64,000 nt of DNA from Kudoa neothunni (lineage: Eukaryota > Cnidaria): contig OZ199838.1 in NCBI GenBank assembly GCA_964304625.1, positions 14,446,001-14,510,000 on the forward strand, read 5' to 3'. The position numbers and the translations under genes were made by a program. Shown here in pieces: positions 13,988-25,287 of this stretch (position 1 is the stretch's first letter; each line of letters starts with the position of its first letter). The notes under the pieces were generated by a model. That model did not search any database, was not told the DNA's origin, and worked only from the letters and a program-made list of their open reading frames with translations.

Positions 13988-14027
13988 AAATTACGAACCA
14001 CATGTATCGTGCATATGTTCGTAATTT
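13988..14027. repeat. Perfect 11-bp hairpin
   Basis: Arms AAATTACGAAC (13988-13998) and GTTCGTAATTT (14017-14027) are exact inverted copies around an 18-nt loop that itself is nearly palindromic (ACATG...CATAT). Could be an end-to-end remnant of a small inverted-repeat element or a structured transcript. No gene next to it. Confidence 0.6.
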
Positions 14028-15676
14028 TTTCTTAATCCCAATGGGATTAGGAAATCACTCGTCACTAGGCCTTTAAAAAGTCGGGGGTGATTATGTGTTG
14101 AAGTGAGGATTATTAAAAATTTGGATAGGGATTTCATGATTCCAACGTTTTGTGGTTGTTACTAGTTTTTACAGACATTTTGATAGCTAATGCATCTCAG
14201 TGAATTTAATGTATTAGGTTAAAACGCTTGAAAAATTCAACCACACAAAATTATTGAAGCAGATTATAAAATATGACGAAATATTTCACTTTATATTCAA
14301 AAACTAAGTAATAAATATTTATTTTTAGAGTTTACACCATTTTTATATTGATGAGATAGGTAATAAAAAAATGCTCTGGACTTATTGACGTCTGTAATTA
14401 ATTTAAGTCGAAATTCTCCAAAATTGTATATTTTCATTTGTGACGATTACACTACTTTAAAGTTGATTTTATTTAGAAAATAATTATTTAATATTTTTTA
14501 ATAGTTACTTAATATGTATAAATTAAAAGATAACTTAATAAAATAAATTAAAAATTTTCAGGTTGGAATTTTGAAACAAATATTGTTATGAAAAATTTTT
14601 TAATCATGAATAAACTACCCAAAAAAATTTATAAACTAATAACCACATTAAGAAATGCTAACGTTAAATTGAAACACCATCGTTCTAATTTATAATAGAA
14701 TAAATTAGAAAGTTCTGTTTTTATATACAGAGTCACAATATTGAACATTTACAAACTTATTACCAACAGATACAAAGAAAAAAAATTCAGTGAACAATTA
14801 ACGACTTCAAATTTGTTAAAATTATAGAGAAATAATAATATTTTTGATGTATTTATCAACAACATAGAGATTCCGCGTGAATCCGAACGCGCACTACTTA
14901 AGATTTATTTCCAGTTAATGGGGTAATTTTTTTAGATGTGAATTCAACTACATAATGTAATTTTTTGTGATAAGAACAAACATGGAAAAGCTTTTGAAAA
15001 AGGAGTGAATTAACTGGGTGAATTGTAGGAAATGACAATCTTTCCGATTTTGTATGCGACACCGCCCGAAATTCTACACAGATACTGCAGTACTGTAGTT
15101 TAGCTGATATTTTAAAGAAATAAAATAGTTTATTCCAACAATTAATGCACTGCTGAATTTTGATAAGAAAATGTCTCCTAACATTGAATACAAAAATCCA
15201 CTGTGAACGAATCCCTCAATCTTGTTAATACACTGAGTTAATCTCATCGAAATAGAGGATAATCCTTATACCCTCAAAATTTCGAGAGTTTAGAGAATTT
15301 TCGAGGGTCGAGGATCCTCGATTCTTTGAAGCCCTACCCGGCACCCACTGTATTAACTTTTCGTTATGTATCGATATTACATTGAATTTTACTACTATGC
15401 AAACTTTCAATTATGTTCTCAGTTTCTAACAGATAACACATTACTCCTTTTTAACTAGTTGTTATGTAGACAAGAGTCGCGAAATTTACACCAAAAAGTT
15501 TCTTTTGTTTTATACATTTTTTGAATACGTCGATATTTGCTAAAAAAGTATGTCACGCACGAATTAAATTCACCTAAATAATTTATTCTGTTTCTCGTAA
15601 CGACAATTACAAATCTTTTTTTACATTTTTGGTATAGCACAAAATTAAGGTTACAAAAATATGTGAATTTATTTAA
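14028..15676. other. Gene-free AT-rich stretch
   Basis: Nothing coding. Around 15305-15365 there is a perfect palindrome TCGAGGATCCTCGA and, on the minus strand, a hAT-like end word CAGTGGGTGCCGGGTAGGGC next to TA; no partner end was found. Confidence 0.4.
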
Positions 15677-15980
15677 CCCTAGAAAGTTCGCCAAAAATAT
15701 TTCCACAAAATGTCATTTCTCATTTTTAGTTAAATAAACTATGAAAAAACTCTTTGTGAGAATAAAGAGGCTTTATTTGATCAATTTATACTTGGACCAA
15801 AAAAGGGACCCATTGAGCCTTTGTGTAACTTATTGAAAAATCTGAGAAAAAGCATATACAGGATGAAAAATTTTTGTTGACTCATGTAAATATAATTACA
15901 TAAAATTTATGATATAATTTTATAAGCATTTAATATTAATTAAATTTTGGACCGAAAAGAGGCCGCCGAGCTTTCTAGGG
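15677..15980. mobile_element. piggyBac-type MITE, TTAA-flanked (304 bp)
   Basis: Flanked by TTAA on both sides (15673-15676, 15981-15984). Ends are inverted: CCCTAGAAAGTTCGCC at the left and, read inward from the right, CCCTAGAAAGCTCGGC. Subterminal 'ggaccaaaaa/ggaccgaaaa' words recur. Too short to encode a protein. TTAA duplication and CCC start are the piggyBac signature. Confidence 0.85.
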
Positions 15981-15984
15981 TTAA

Positions 15985-17050
15985 GTAAGATACTGATTGA
16001 ATTGTAACCGATATATTTGTATTGGAAATCACGTAAAATTGATGGAGATGGAATGTCGTTTCATGAATGTTATTTTACTGAAAGATAACTTGCTGGGAAA
16101 ATTCATGTAGGAATCACGAAATCAAAAATATTCAATTAACTGAAATGAAGGCGTAATAAAAAAAGCCAATAATTGCGTAGTGTTTCGTTAATATGTATTC
16201 GACGTTCAGCTGTCAATAATGAACTGAATAATAACATTTTTAGAATTAAAATTTTGGCGAAACGTAATTCCGAAAACTTAGGGTTTATTACATATCCATT
16301 TTCAAACGATAAAAATCGGAACCTAACTAGAGATTAGTTTGAAATCTAACGGATGCGCAAGTTGGAATAAACTGAAACACGTGATGGAGTTTAAATGATG
16401 ACGCGCATGGGTAAACGCGAGGAGCAGAATGTTGACTAGGGCGTGCACTCGGCTGGTAATTAACTACTATATTAAACTTTTATGAATGCCACTATTATTA
16501 TTTACTATTATTATTTATAGCTGGGTGCTATAAACAAACAATTTTGTGCCAGATATTCTACTAAATCTAGATCCTATGGGTTTGAGGGTATTGCAGATAC
16601 TGTTGTTTTTTGCGCTAATAATCTGTATCTGATCGCAAATAGATTCATGGAGGGGTATGGGAGTTACAGATAATAAAAGTTTATTTTTCTGCCTTATTTT
16701 TGTGTAATTTAATTTTTAGAAATTGAATACGAATACAGCGATTACGTTCGTAAAGTTATTAATAGAAAATTAATGAAGAAATTAGGTAATCAAATTTTGG
16801 AGTTGTTCTAGTGTTAATTCGTAATAGATGGCCGTGATTTCCGACCCAAAAATCAACCTTACATTCGAAATAAGAGATATGTGAATGATATCGATTAAAG
16901 CTGAAGTTCATTTTATTTTTGAATAATTTTAAAGTTGATTATAGGGGTAGATAACTTGAATAAACTTGTTTATTTCATTTTTAAGTATGTTTCTGCAAAT
17001 TTTTTATTTTTGCGTTGCTTGCATCATTATCTCTCGCTCGCTCCCATTAA
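15985..17050. other. Intergenic AT-rich DNA
   Basis: No gene or repeat recognised. Confidence 0.4.
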
Positions 17051-20000
17051 CGCTGCCTATCCGAGGTGGGGCACTCAGCGAACCCAAAAGACGCATTTTG
17101 TTCGTAATTCATAGAAAACTAAATTATTTTCTCTATAATTTTCTGAATGTCCCTTTGATGTTTTAAGGCTTCCTTTTAAACAATAAGTTTTCGATTTTTT
17201 TAGGGTAAAATTTTTGCGTCGCAAAATGGCACATTTTCAAAAATTTATGTGAACGTTCGAATGTCGCCGTCTAATTTTGATATATTGTTTATTTAATTAT
17301 TTTTAATAGTTTAAAATTAATTATATCATTATCAGAAATGGTAAAATTTTCCTGCAGTAAGATTGTCTGGAGATTTACATAAGTTAATCTTCCGCCAGTG
17401 GAGAACTTTTTGTTACTGTTTAATACTACTTAAGCAAATTATTATGTTTCAATTATGATAATTTTCTTTTATAATAAATATTAGTATTGTGCTAAAAAAT
17501 TGTGTCTGAGAAGATTCATCAAGCGGCGACGATGTTTCAGAATATGACTTTTCTGAGTCCGATGACACCTCATCTGATGATTTTATCGAAGGCATAAGTA
17601 ATGAAGGTGAGACTGAAGAATTTTCAGATGACCTAGACTCTATTCCTATCAATGAAAATCCTGATGTGCTAATTTCTCTATTTGGTTTGAGTGGAATTAA
17701 CACCACGATTATGAACAAGAGAACGTTCCCATAGTATGATTTCTCAACCTTCAATAGATTGTTTAAATAATGCTGCCAGTTTTGAAACAATAGCTGATGC
17801 ATTTGGACTATTTATTTCAAATGATATCCTTGCAGAGTTAATCGAATGTGCAAATCAATAACGCCAACGATACAAAAGTTTGTTCGAAGGAGAGGTTTTA
17901 ATTGATGAACTAAAAGACATTATGGGGGTTTTGCTTACTTCAGATCGGGCAAAAGGCTAATGCATAAGTCTCAGAAGTGTATGGGATATCGAATCCTTAT
18001 TCAAACTATTTTTATAATTCTTCAGCGATCTCTAGAGATCGTTTCAATCGCATTTGCCAATTCTTATGATTTGATGATAAAGCTACTAAACAAGCACGAA
18101 AACAGATGTCGAATGATAATTTTGAGGGAGATGTTCTTTCAAAGTATATACGGAGAGTAAGCCAGGTAGTTACGGCATCAAATTGTGAGCCGCCACGGAT
18201 GTTGAAACACCATATCGCTTTAACATTCAACCATTTACTGATGAGTTTGATGACATTAGAAATATAAACCAAGGAGCCTGGGTAATGAAAGGTCTCGTTT
18301 CTCCGTTTTATGACACCCACCGAGGTGTTACAACGGACAATTTTTACACTCCTGTTCTTCTTGATCAGGAACTCTTGTGCAATTTCTTAATTCTGACGGG
18401 AACTATGAGCATAAACAAAAGAGAAATTCCAAATTATTTTCTCAAGTCATGGAAACGTGATGTTTTTCATACATTTTTGGTTTTAATGGGGATCTTACAT
18501 TGTTGTTGTACGTGCCAAAAAAAACTACGCCGTAAACCTCTTGTCTAGTCAACACCATGATAATTCAGATAACTCAATCCATGCCGAAGACTGAAAGGGG
18601 TCCAACATCATCATGCACCACAACAAAACTAAGGGTGGTGCTGATATGGCTAACAAAATGACCGCCCAATATTCCTGCAGCAGATATACGAGGAGATGGC
18701 CATTAAAATTTTTTTATGGACATGCTCGATATAGCTTGCTTAAATTCCTATATTTTATGGATCAAAAAATCTCCTGAGTGACAACAATCAAGTAGAAGTC
18801 GAAAAGAATGTTTTGTACGGCAGTTATCCATTGAATTAGCACGAGAACATGTACCACGGCGTCCAAATAACCAAGAAAGATTGCCAATTTATATTAAGCA
18901 TGGATTTTGTCTATTTCATGAAAATACCAACAATGATTCTTCTTCACTCGAATCGAGTTCTTCGCAACAATTAAGTAGGAAACAATGTTTTTTTGTCCAA
19001 GAAACCAAGACAGAACATCACAGATATTGTTTTAATTGCCAAAAATTTGTTTGCGCCAAACATAGATAACATAGGAACGTTATTTATGTTCTCAGCCTTG
19101 TGTGAATATAATGGCTTCATCAATATACCCAGTAAAACATTGATGCTGATTTTTTTAAATATAATACATAATAATTAATCTTTGCATCACATTATTTTTT
19201 TAATTTTGATTATTGATATCGCATTTTGACTTAACCTACGCTTAATGCGCTGATTAAATCCAAAATAAACCTTAAACGCCTGAATCGATAATCGATAATT
19301 GGTGTAGTTTAAAGTGTTCAAAAACTACATGACTTTGACCCATACAATGATTTCAGGAAATAAGTGAATAAATGAAGTAACGTTTTATTCTCTAAACGTA
19401 AACTATATGGGGGTTGAAATAATTTTTTAAATTATACGTGGAAATAAATCTTTCAATATTTTTATATACATATTTAAACCTCTCATTTAAAAAGTTTGGA
19501 CGTTTCATATTTTTTAAGAATTAAGGTCACCCGCAAAAGAATTTTTGATAGGAAAATATCAATTATGATGAACAATTAATTGCCTGTAATGTTTATTGTA
19601 ATTTAAATAATAAAAATTTTGTCTTTCGGATGTTCATTTGAATGATTAATTAATAAAAGGATATATAAACGGTAAAAAAATTTGAATCAATCTCAAAAAA
19701 AGGTAGTTAAAGAACACAACGATTGAAACACGTAATTTCCTGACATTACACTTACTCAAACTAATTTTTTCATTCGTAATATTGTTGAGGTTTCGTGCGC
19801 AAACCAAAAATAAAACTATTACGTTTCGTTTTTCAAGTATATACAAAGATCAAAATTTAAAAAGCGGAAATAAACTCGACTGAGAAATGGAAGCTTAGAG
19901 CTCACATAAATTGAATTATATTGTCAGTACATAATCAAAAATCGTGTAAATTTTAAAATGAAACAGATTATGACCGAAAAATTCAGCGAGCCAAGAAAAC

Positions 20001-20405
20001 ACAAAATCCTGCGCCATTGGGATCCAAAAACCGCTTATACTATACCGACCACAACTGGAAGTCGCGTTTCGATGTGTGGTTTGTTGTTGGTAGCATATAT
20101 CATGCTAAACTTTTTTTAAAAAAGTTTTCTGATTAGAGAATGAATTATGCCTACAACGCAATCACCGTTGCCTAAATGTTACCGATTTAAATCAATTCTT
20201 TTCATTTTGTGTACAAAATGATGCGGCTAAGAAACAATGGCATTTTTTGTAATGAAGGAAATAAAAATTCAATTCAAATTTTGTTTTTATTAACTTAAAA
20301 CTATATAATACATTAATTGATAATGATTCAAGCACAATAAAATTTAATTAACATTGATTTCTTCGGTGGTCGCTGAGTGCTCCACCTCGGCACGTCGGCA
20401 CGGGG
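17051..20405 (+). mobile_element. piggyBac element 2 (about 3.35 kb)
   Basis: Begins after TTAA (17047-17050) and ends before GTAA (20406-20409), a one-base-altered TTAA. A long subterminal inverted repeat marks both ends: CCGAGGTGGGGCACTCAGCG at 17061-17080 and, read inward from the right end, CCGAGGTGGAGCACTCAGCG at about 20370-20390. A decayed transposase lies inside at 17490-19068; the 1.2 kb after it holds no recognisable gene. Confidence 0.7.
17490..19068 (+). pseudogene. piggyBac transposase relic 2
   Basis: Transposase of the element above, broken by several frame changes and stops. Blocks on the plus strand: acidic N terminus SSGDDVSEYDFSESDDTSSD (about 17517-17570); DAFGLFISNDILAELIECAN (17785-17860); SRDRFNRICQF (around 18030); the core TTDNFYTPVLLDQELL followed by GTMSINKREIP (18325-18435); NLLSSQHHDN; HHNKTKGGADMANKMTAQYS and YTRRWPLKFFYGHARYSLL (18610-18740); and a C-terminal zinc-binding module CFFV...HHRYCFNCQKFVCAKH (18984-19066). 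Domain order is complete, so this was once a full-length source gene. Confidence 0.85.
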
Positions 20406-20844
20406 GTAATTTTTTTCACTCAATACAGGGAAGGTCAAATGAAATACTTCTTTTTATCTTTATGAAAATAGTATTAAATGTTGTTTTAAGCTTATACGGA
20501 ATTTTGGTAGACGAATTTTTTTTACCGTGCTATCTCAAACAATTCAAATAAATAATATATAATTTTTTCGAGTATGTATAAATATATTGGTTATCATATG
20601 GTTGAAAAATAAGTAAAAATTATGGTTTTTAAATTAGAGTGAATCTTCATTATAATATGAGATTTGGCATATATGCGCATACGTATGTGTAATATTGGCT
20701 TTTTTAAACGTTAAAGTAAGTTTATTTTTACTCAGTTTACTCTTTTATTAAAAAATATCAATAAACCAAATATTAATTAGAATTGATTAAAATTCTGTTT
20801 CGGTATACTTTATAGATAGTCACATATTTAACTTTAATATAAAA

Positions 20845-20878
20845 TATCCCCTTGTTTATATAACAAAAGGGGGTGATA
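20845..20878. repeat. Imperfect hairpin
   Basis: TATCCCCTTGTT facing AACAAAAGGGGGTGATA, with a TATA loop; one arm carries single-base bulges. No terminator function can be inferred in a eukaryote. Confidence 0.45.
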
Positions 20879-20899
20879 TAGACGTTATTTGTCGATCAA

Positions 20900-22225
20900 T
20901 TCTGGTAATGCACCATGAACTTTCCAATGAGCTTTATAAAGTATACAAATTTTAAGCATATTGTCATCACGTAAATAAAACTAGTTCTCATTATTTTAGC
21001 GTAATCGCGTAACTAACTGAAATTAAATTATCAAACTAGCTTTTATTTTCAATGGCAGTTACGAAATGATATATTACGTAAACTAGATAAAAGTAGGGGT
21101 TGTTAAAATTAAGGATTACCATTTACCCATTTGTGTATTACATTTAGAATAACGCTGCCCAAATAAAATAAAACTTACACGCCCCCTGGTTGATAAATTT
21201 AATTTCGCATTTAATTTTTAAATACACTTGTCTCAATTGAAGTAATCTAATCTCTTAAAGATTGGGCATAATTAACTTATTTTTAATAGCAGATCTTACC
21301 GCCAATTAGTTTCCATCAATTATTCTTGTATAATAACCTACTTTAATTAAGTTATAGCTTGAAGAATTGTAGAAAACTTTGTTGTGAAATATTTTTACAC
21401 AAAATATTACTATTAGATATTTTATATTGCCGCCATTACATCATAGTTTGTATTTTTTAATAATATATTTAAACTTAAAGTATTCACAAAAATGCCTAAA
21501 TAATTAATCGAGAAAAGTAATTTTTAACTAATTTATACATATGAACTACTTAAGGGCAAAACGCTGAATTAATTATCTAAATTTCTCATGTATTGAGATT
21601 GTATCAGAGGAGATTCTTTAATCATTATTTAGAAGGTGCTGATTTTGTGTATTATAAAAATAGCTCAAAACAATTTTTGCCGCTGAATTCTCCTCACTCT
21701 ATTTCTAGAAATAAAGATGACAGAAATGTATTCCCTATCTCAGTTTAAATTTGAATTTAATTACTTGATCCAATATAGACTTTATTTTAGCTAGCAACTT
21801 TATTGGGGCAAATAAGATTACATTAAAATAAGTAATGGAAATCAATTTAAATTATAGGATGACAGAGGCATTGATAAACTTTAAAATCCTATTTTACATA
21901 TTCTCATATTTTGCAAGTTAAACGCTCTATGCATGCATGATTTATGTGATTCATTAAACATTTAAATCTACGATTTTTGCTTTGTATTTCTGTTAAATAA
22001 ACATATTTTATACTGCGTTGATTATAAAGCGAGAGAGATGGAACGACTATTGTAGGGATTGAATATATACAATACAATACAATCTATAGAAAACTCCATT
22101 GTTAAACCAAGACCTATAATTGTCTATGCCGAATCAATCATCAGAGATCGACGATCGGAATGTAGAAACTGTTTGATAGTTAGCAGAAAGTGGTTGTAAC
22201 TAAATAAATCAATAAAATGATGTCA
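20900..22225. other. Intergenic AT-rich DNA
   Basis: Contains a small ACAAT microsatellite near 22066-22080. Nothing else recognised. Confidence 0.4.
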
Positions 22226-22773
22226 TTATCCGCGAAAATTTACTTTTCCGCTCATCAATCGAAATGCAGAAAGCATTTGTGCCTCGAACGGTTCAAAATT
22301 TGCTTTCGAAGTCTCACCTTCCAAACCAATGCTTAAAAGAGATAGCCTTGTGTTAATAGTGTGAGGAGAGATATGCTGCATTGCAGATACTGATATAATA
22401 TAAAAACATTATTCGGAATGTGAAACACTCCAACGACATACTTTTATCACTTCCTATGTATTTGATAAGAGACTTTTCGGTTTTAATTTCTGGATAGTAA
22501 TATTTAGGTAGAGACTCCATATTCTGAATATCAGTGTCAGTATCTGTGAATGAGTTTGATATCAAACGATAAATATCATTCTTATGGATGTTTATTTCTT
22601 TCAACAATGCGAACGTACTTTTCAGCACATCCTTTGCTTGAATATCTACAAGCAATGGTATGAGTTTAATAATTGCTATTTGAAGAAAAGTGATGATTGT
22701 TGGTGGGTTATAATACGACAAATATACCCTCACTATTATTGTTTTCAGTAGGGAAAAAGTAAAAGTCTGGCAT
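22226..22773 (-). CDS. Unrecognised small protein, three exons
   Basis: I do not recognise the family. ATG at 22773 opens MPDFYFFPTENNNSE (22728-22773); a 52-nt GT-AG intron ending AATAG joins in frame to a long exon starting at 22675 (AIIKLIPLLVDIQAKDVL, then a stretch ending YYYPEIKTEKSLIKYIG). The last exon is best read from an acceptor at 22390/22389 (SAMQHISPHTINTRLSLL ... FRLMSGKVNF) to a stop at 22226-22228; two donors are possible for the second intron, so about 10 residues are uncertain. Predicted soluble, alpha-helical, about 150 residues. It starts 190 bp from, and opposite to, the next gene, suggesting a shared promoter. Confidence 0.45.
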
Positions 22774-22963
22774 TGTTTGCGCGCGCACGTCGCACAAATG
22801 TTATATCAGTCGCTATTTTTTATCTTAAGCTTTCACCCCGACTATGAATGAGAAATATAAAATTTATCATTATTAAATGTATAAAAAATGCTGTAATTAA
22901 GAAAATTTGTATGATGATTATTCAAATGACATGCGCAGCTAATTTAAAAGAATTGCGGACGAA
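22774..22963. promoter_or_regulatory. Possible bidirectional promoter
   Basis: 190-bp gap between two divergent starts (22773 minus, 22964 plus). It carries a locally GC-rich GCGCGCGCACGTCGCAC word at about 22780-22796, unusual in this AT-rich window. Function is inferred from arrangement only. Confidence 0.3.
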
Positions 22964-23384
22964 ATGGGTTTCCACGAGGGTGCGTTGGTGGTGCCCAAAA
23001 CTCTTATTTTGTCCACAATTGCATTATCCACATTAGTATTCATAAACAAGCATGATCAGCTTGAGGACTATGCCAATGTTAGTAAACCAGAGATGATTGT
23101 TGTAGGGTTGCTTTAAAATTTTCTTTTAATAGAACCAAGAAATTGATAATGTTAGCGTTTATTATGATATCAGATCGGATCCATACAGAAAACTCATGCT
23201 CACCTACTCCAATAGCTACAGTATGATGAAAGGAGGTTTTATTCCTAGTGAGTTGAGGTCCGCTGAAGCTACCACTTTCGGACATTACCAAATCAAGCGT
23301 TTCCGCGAAGGATTGATGGTTCGCGAGACTCGTTACTCCTACAAAGTTAAAAATTTAGCTAATGAATATTTTCTTATTTTGTAA
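22964..23384 (+). CDS. Unrecognised single-pass membrane protein
   Basis: Two exons, 22964-23077 and 23133-23384, joined by a 55-nt GT-AG intron (acceptor AATAG), give about 121 residues. After MGFHEGALVVPK comes one hydrophobic segment, TLILSTIALSTLVF, then a hydrophilic domain rich in Y, R and S (DNVSVYYDIRSDPYRKLM, MMKGGFIPSELRSAEA, TTFGHYQIKRFREGLMVRE). Low-complexity bias is absent and codon use is balanced compared with the AT-rich flanks, which supports coding. Topology suggests a short N-terminal lumenal or cytosolic tip and a C-terminal globular part. Family unknown. Confidence 0.5.
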
Positions 23385-24397
23385 CTTTTGTGCGAGTGTG
23401 TTTGTTATTATTTGCTGGTGAAATAGTTTATTTTAATTTTACAATGTGATTGTGCTACTGAATTCTCTGTCGTTAATAAATCTTTTGCGAGTTTTCATTG
23501 TGTATTTTTATTCGAAAAATTCATTGCATTTTTTAAGTTTATCCACTCGAAGCGATTCGAGGTTATTAAGATTTTCCAGCGTCGATGTGAGGTAGAATTA
23601 GAATAAAAATGGGGTGATTGGTTTAACGATTTGATGATTATTTTTTATTTTAATTTATTATTGGAATAAATGATAGATTTGATTATATATAATAAATTTT
23701 ATGATAAAATATCTTAATTCGGCGCGTCCCTTCGGCAGGGTTTTAGAAAACTTTGGGGGTAGAAATTTCAGAACATTAATAGATAATATTAAGGGAGTGT
23801 AAGTAACAATAGCGCAAAATTTTATAGCTTGGAACATTTGAAACTCATTATCTTCTACATTTTTCATAGCTTTTGTTTTCGTGCAATTATTCATATATAA
23901 AATTAAAATAGAAGAGAAAATTTTGCATAAAATAATATATGCCAACATTTAAATTCATCATAATGAATCCAATATCCAATACAATCAGAATAATTCTAAT
24001 GATAGTTTTATTTCGTGATATATCAATATTTCTTTTTTTGCTCCTTCACTTAATTGTTAATTTTATTCTTTAATATTCTTTATTCCCATTGCTAAAAAAC
24101 TTTTTGAAATTTCACCAATTAGTTAACTAGAGTTTTCAAATGTTTGGGAAAATACTATTTAGCGTAATATCCTAAGTTACATTGTGTTGAAACCATCCAG
24201 TTAAATATCGTACACATTAAATAAAAAATTAAAATTGAACATTAACTCTTAAGAGGAGACGGGGTATTTTAGGAACCCCAATTATTTTATTTGTCGAAAT
24301 TTCTATTTTCACCTTTTTATTTTCTCTATTACTTTCCATGTAATCTTTTAATATCAAATAAACTTTAAAACAAACTAACAAAAAATTTTGACCTTAA
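23385..24397. other. Intergenic AT-rich DNA
   Basis: No gene recognised. A GC-richer word near 23720-23760 (GGCGCGTCCCTTCGGCAGGG) resembles a transposon end but has no partner. Confidence 0.4.
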
Positions 24398-25287
24398 CCT
24401 TCTAAATAAAATGGGGTAGATTTCTATCCTAAGTGAATTTTTGCCAACAATATTATAGAGTATAAATGGAACATAACTCCTCCCAAATTTTTTTTGTCTT
24501 TTACCTTTATAAAAACTTTCAGAAGAATAGGTTTAAAATTTTTTTTGTCATAAAAAAAGTCAATGTAAAAAACACTTTCCGAATAAAATTAATTAAAATA
24601 TTGATACATGTGATTTTTAAAAATTTACGGAAATTCGATCGAGCAAATAATGAATAAATAACGAAACACTATACATGCGAAGCCAGTACGCACGCGCCGC
24701 GTAGATATAATCAAGTTGTTCTCTCCAGAATACAGCGATAACTCCTCATTCTCTCATTATTTTTATACCAGTTATTCAAAAAACGATTACTTTCCATCAG
24801 ATTGCTTATTTCTATGTTATAATGAGCATTAAAAAACAAATGATATAATTATTCATTAATTTGACAATTTTTGTGTTTTAGAAAGAGTTTATAAACATAC
24901 ATGATAACTTGTTTGTGAGTTACGCATTATTTTCCATCATTTTGTGTTTATTTACGCAGTATTACACTACGTAGTTTAAAATAAGAAAAATTAATTGGCA
25001 GCTGTCATAAAACTTGAATTAAATGTTAAAACTAAAAACACGCAGAAAGAAACCTATAAATACAATCATACCCCATAGAAATGTAACAACATTAATGTAT
25101 GCGCATGCGTAAATTGAATATAACTTTAATAATTGATCATTTATTCAAAATTTACTCGAGGAAGTTTCCTCATATTTTGTCAGTCAATGCTGAATTTTAT
25201 TTGAGACAATCTGATCAAATAAAAAAGTAAGGTAGCTTTTTACCCCATTTTGTTTAGAGGGTGTAAATTTTTCAGCTACTTAGAAGG
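24398..25287 (+). mobile_element. piggyBac-type MITE family A, copy 1 (890 bp)
   Basis: Left TTAA at 24394-24397 and right TTAC at 25288-25291 (one base altered). Ends inverted: CCTTCTAAATAAAATGGGG against CCTTCTAAGTAGC read inward from the right. More than 90% alike by eye to 33929-34765 over most of its length. This copy carries an extra internal block near 25205-25255. No coding capacity. Confidence 0.85.
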
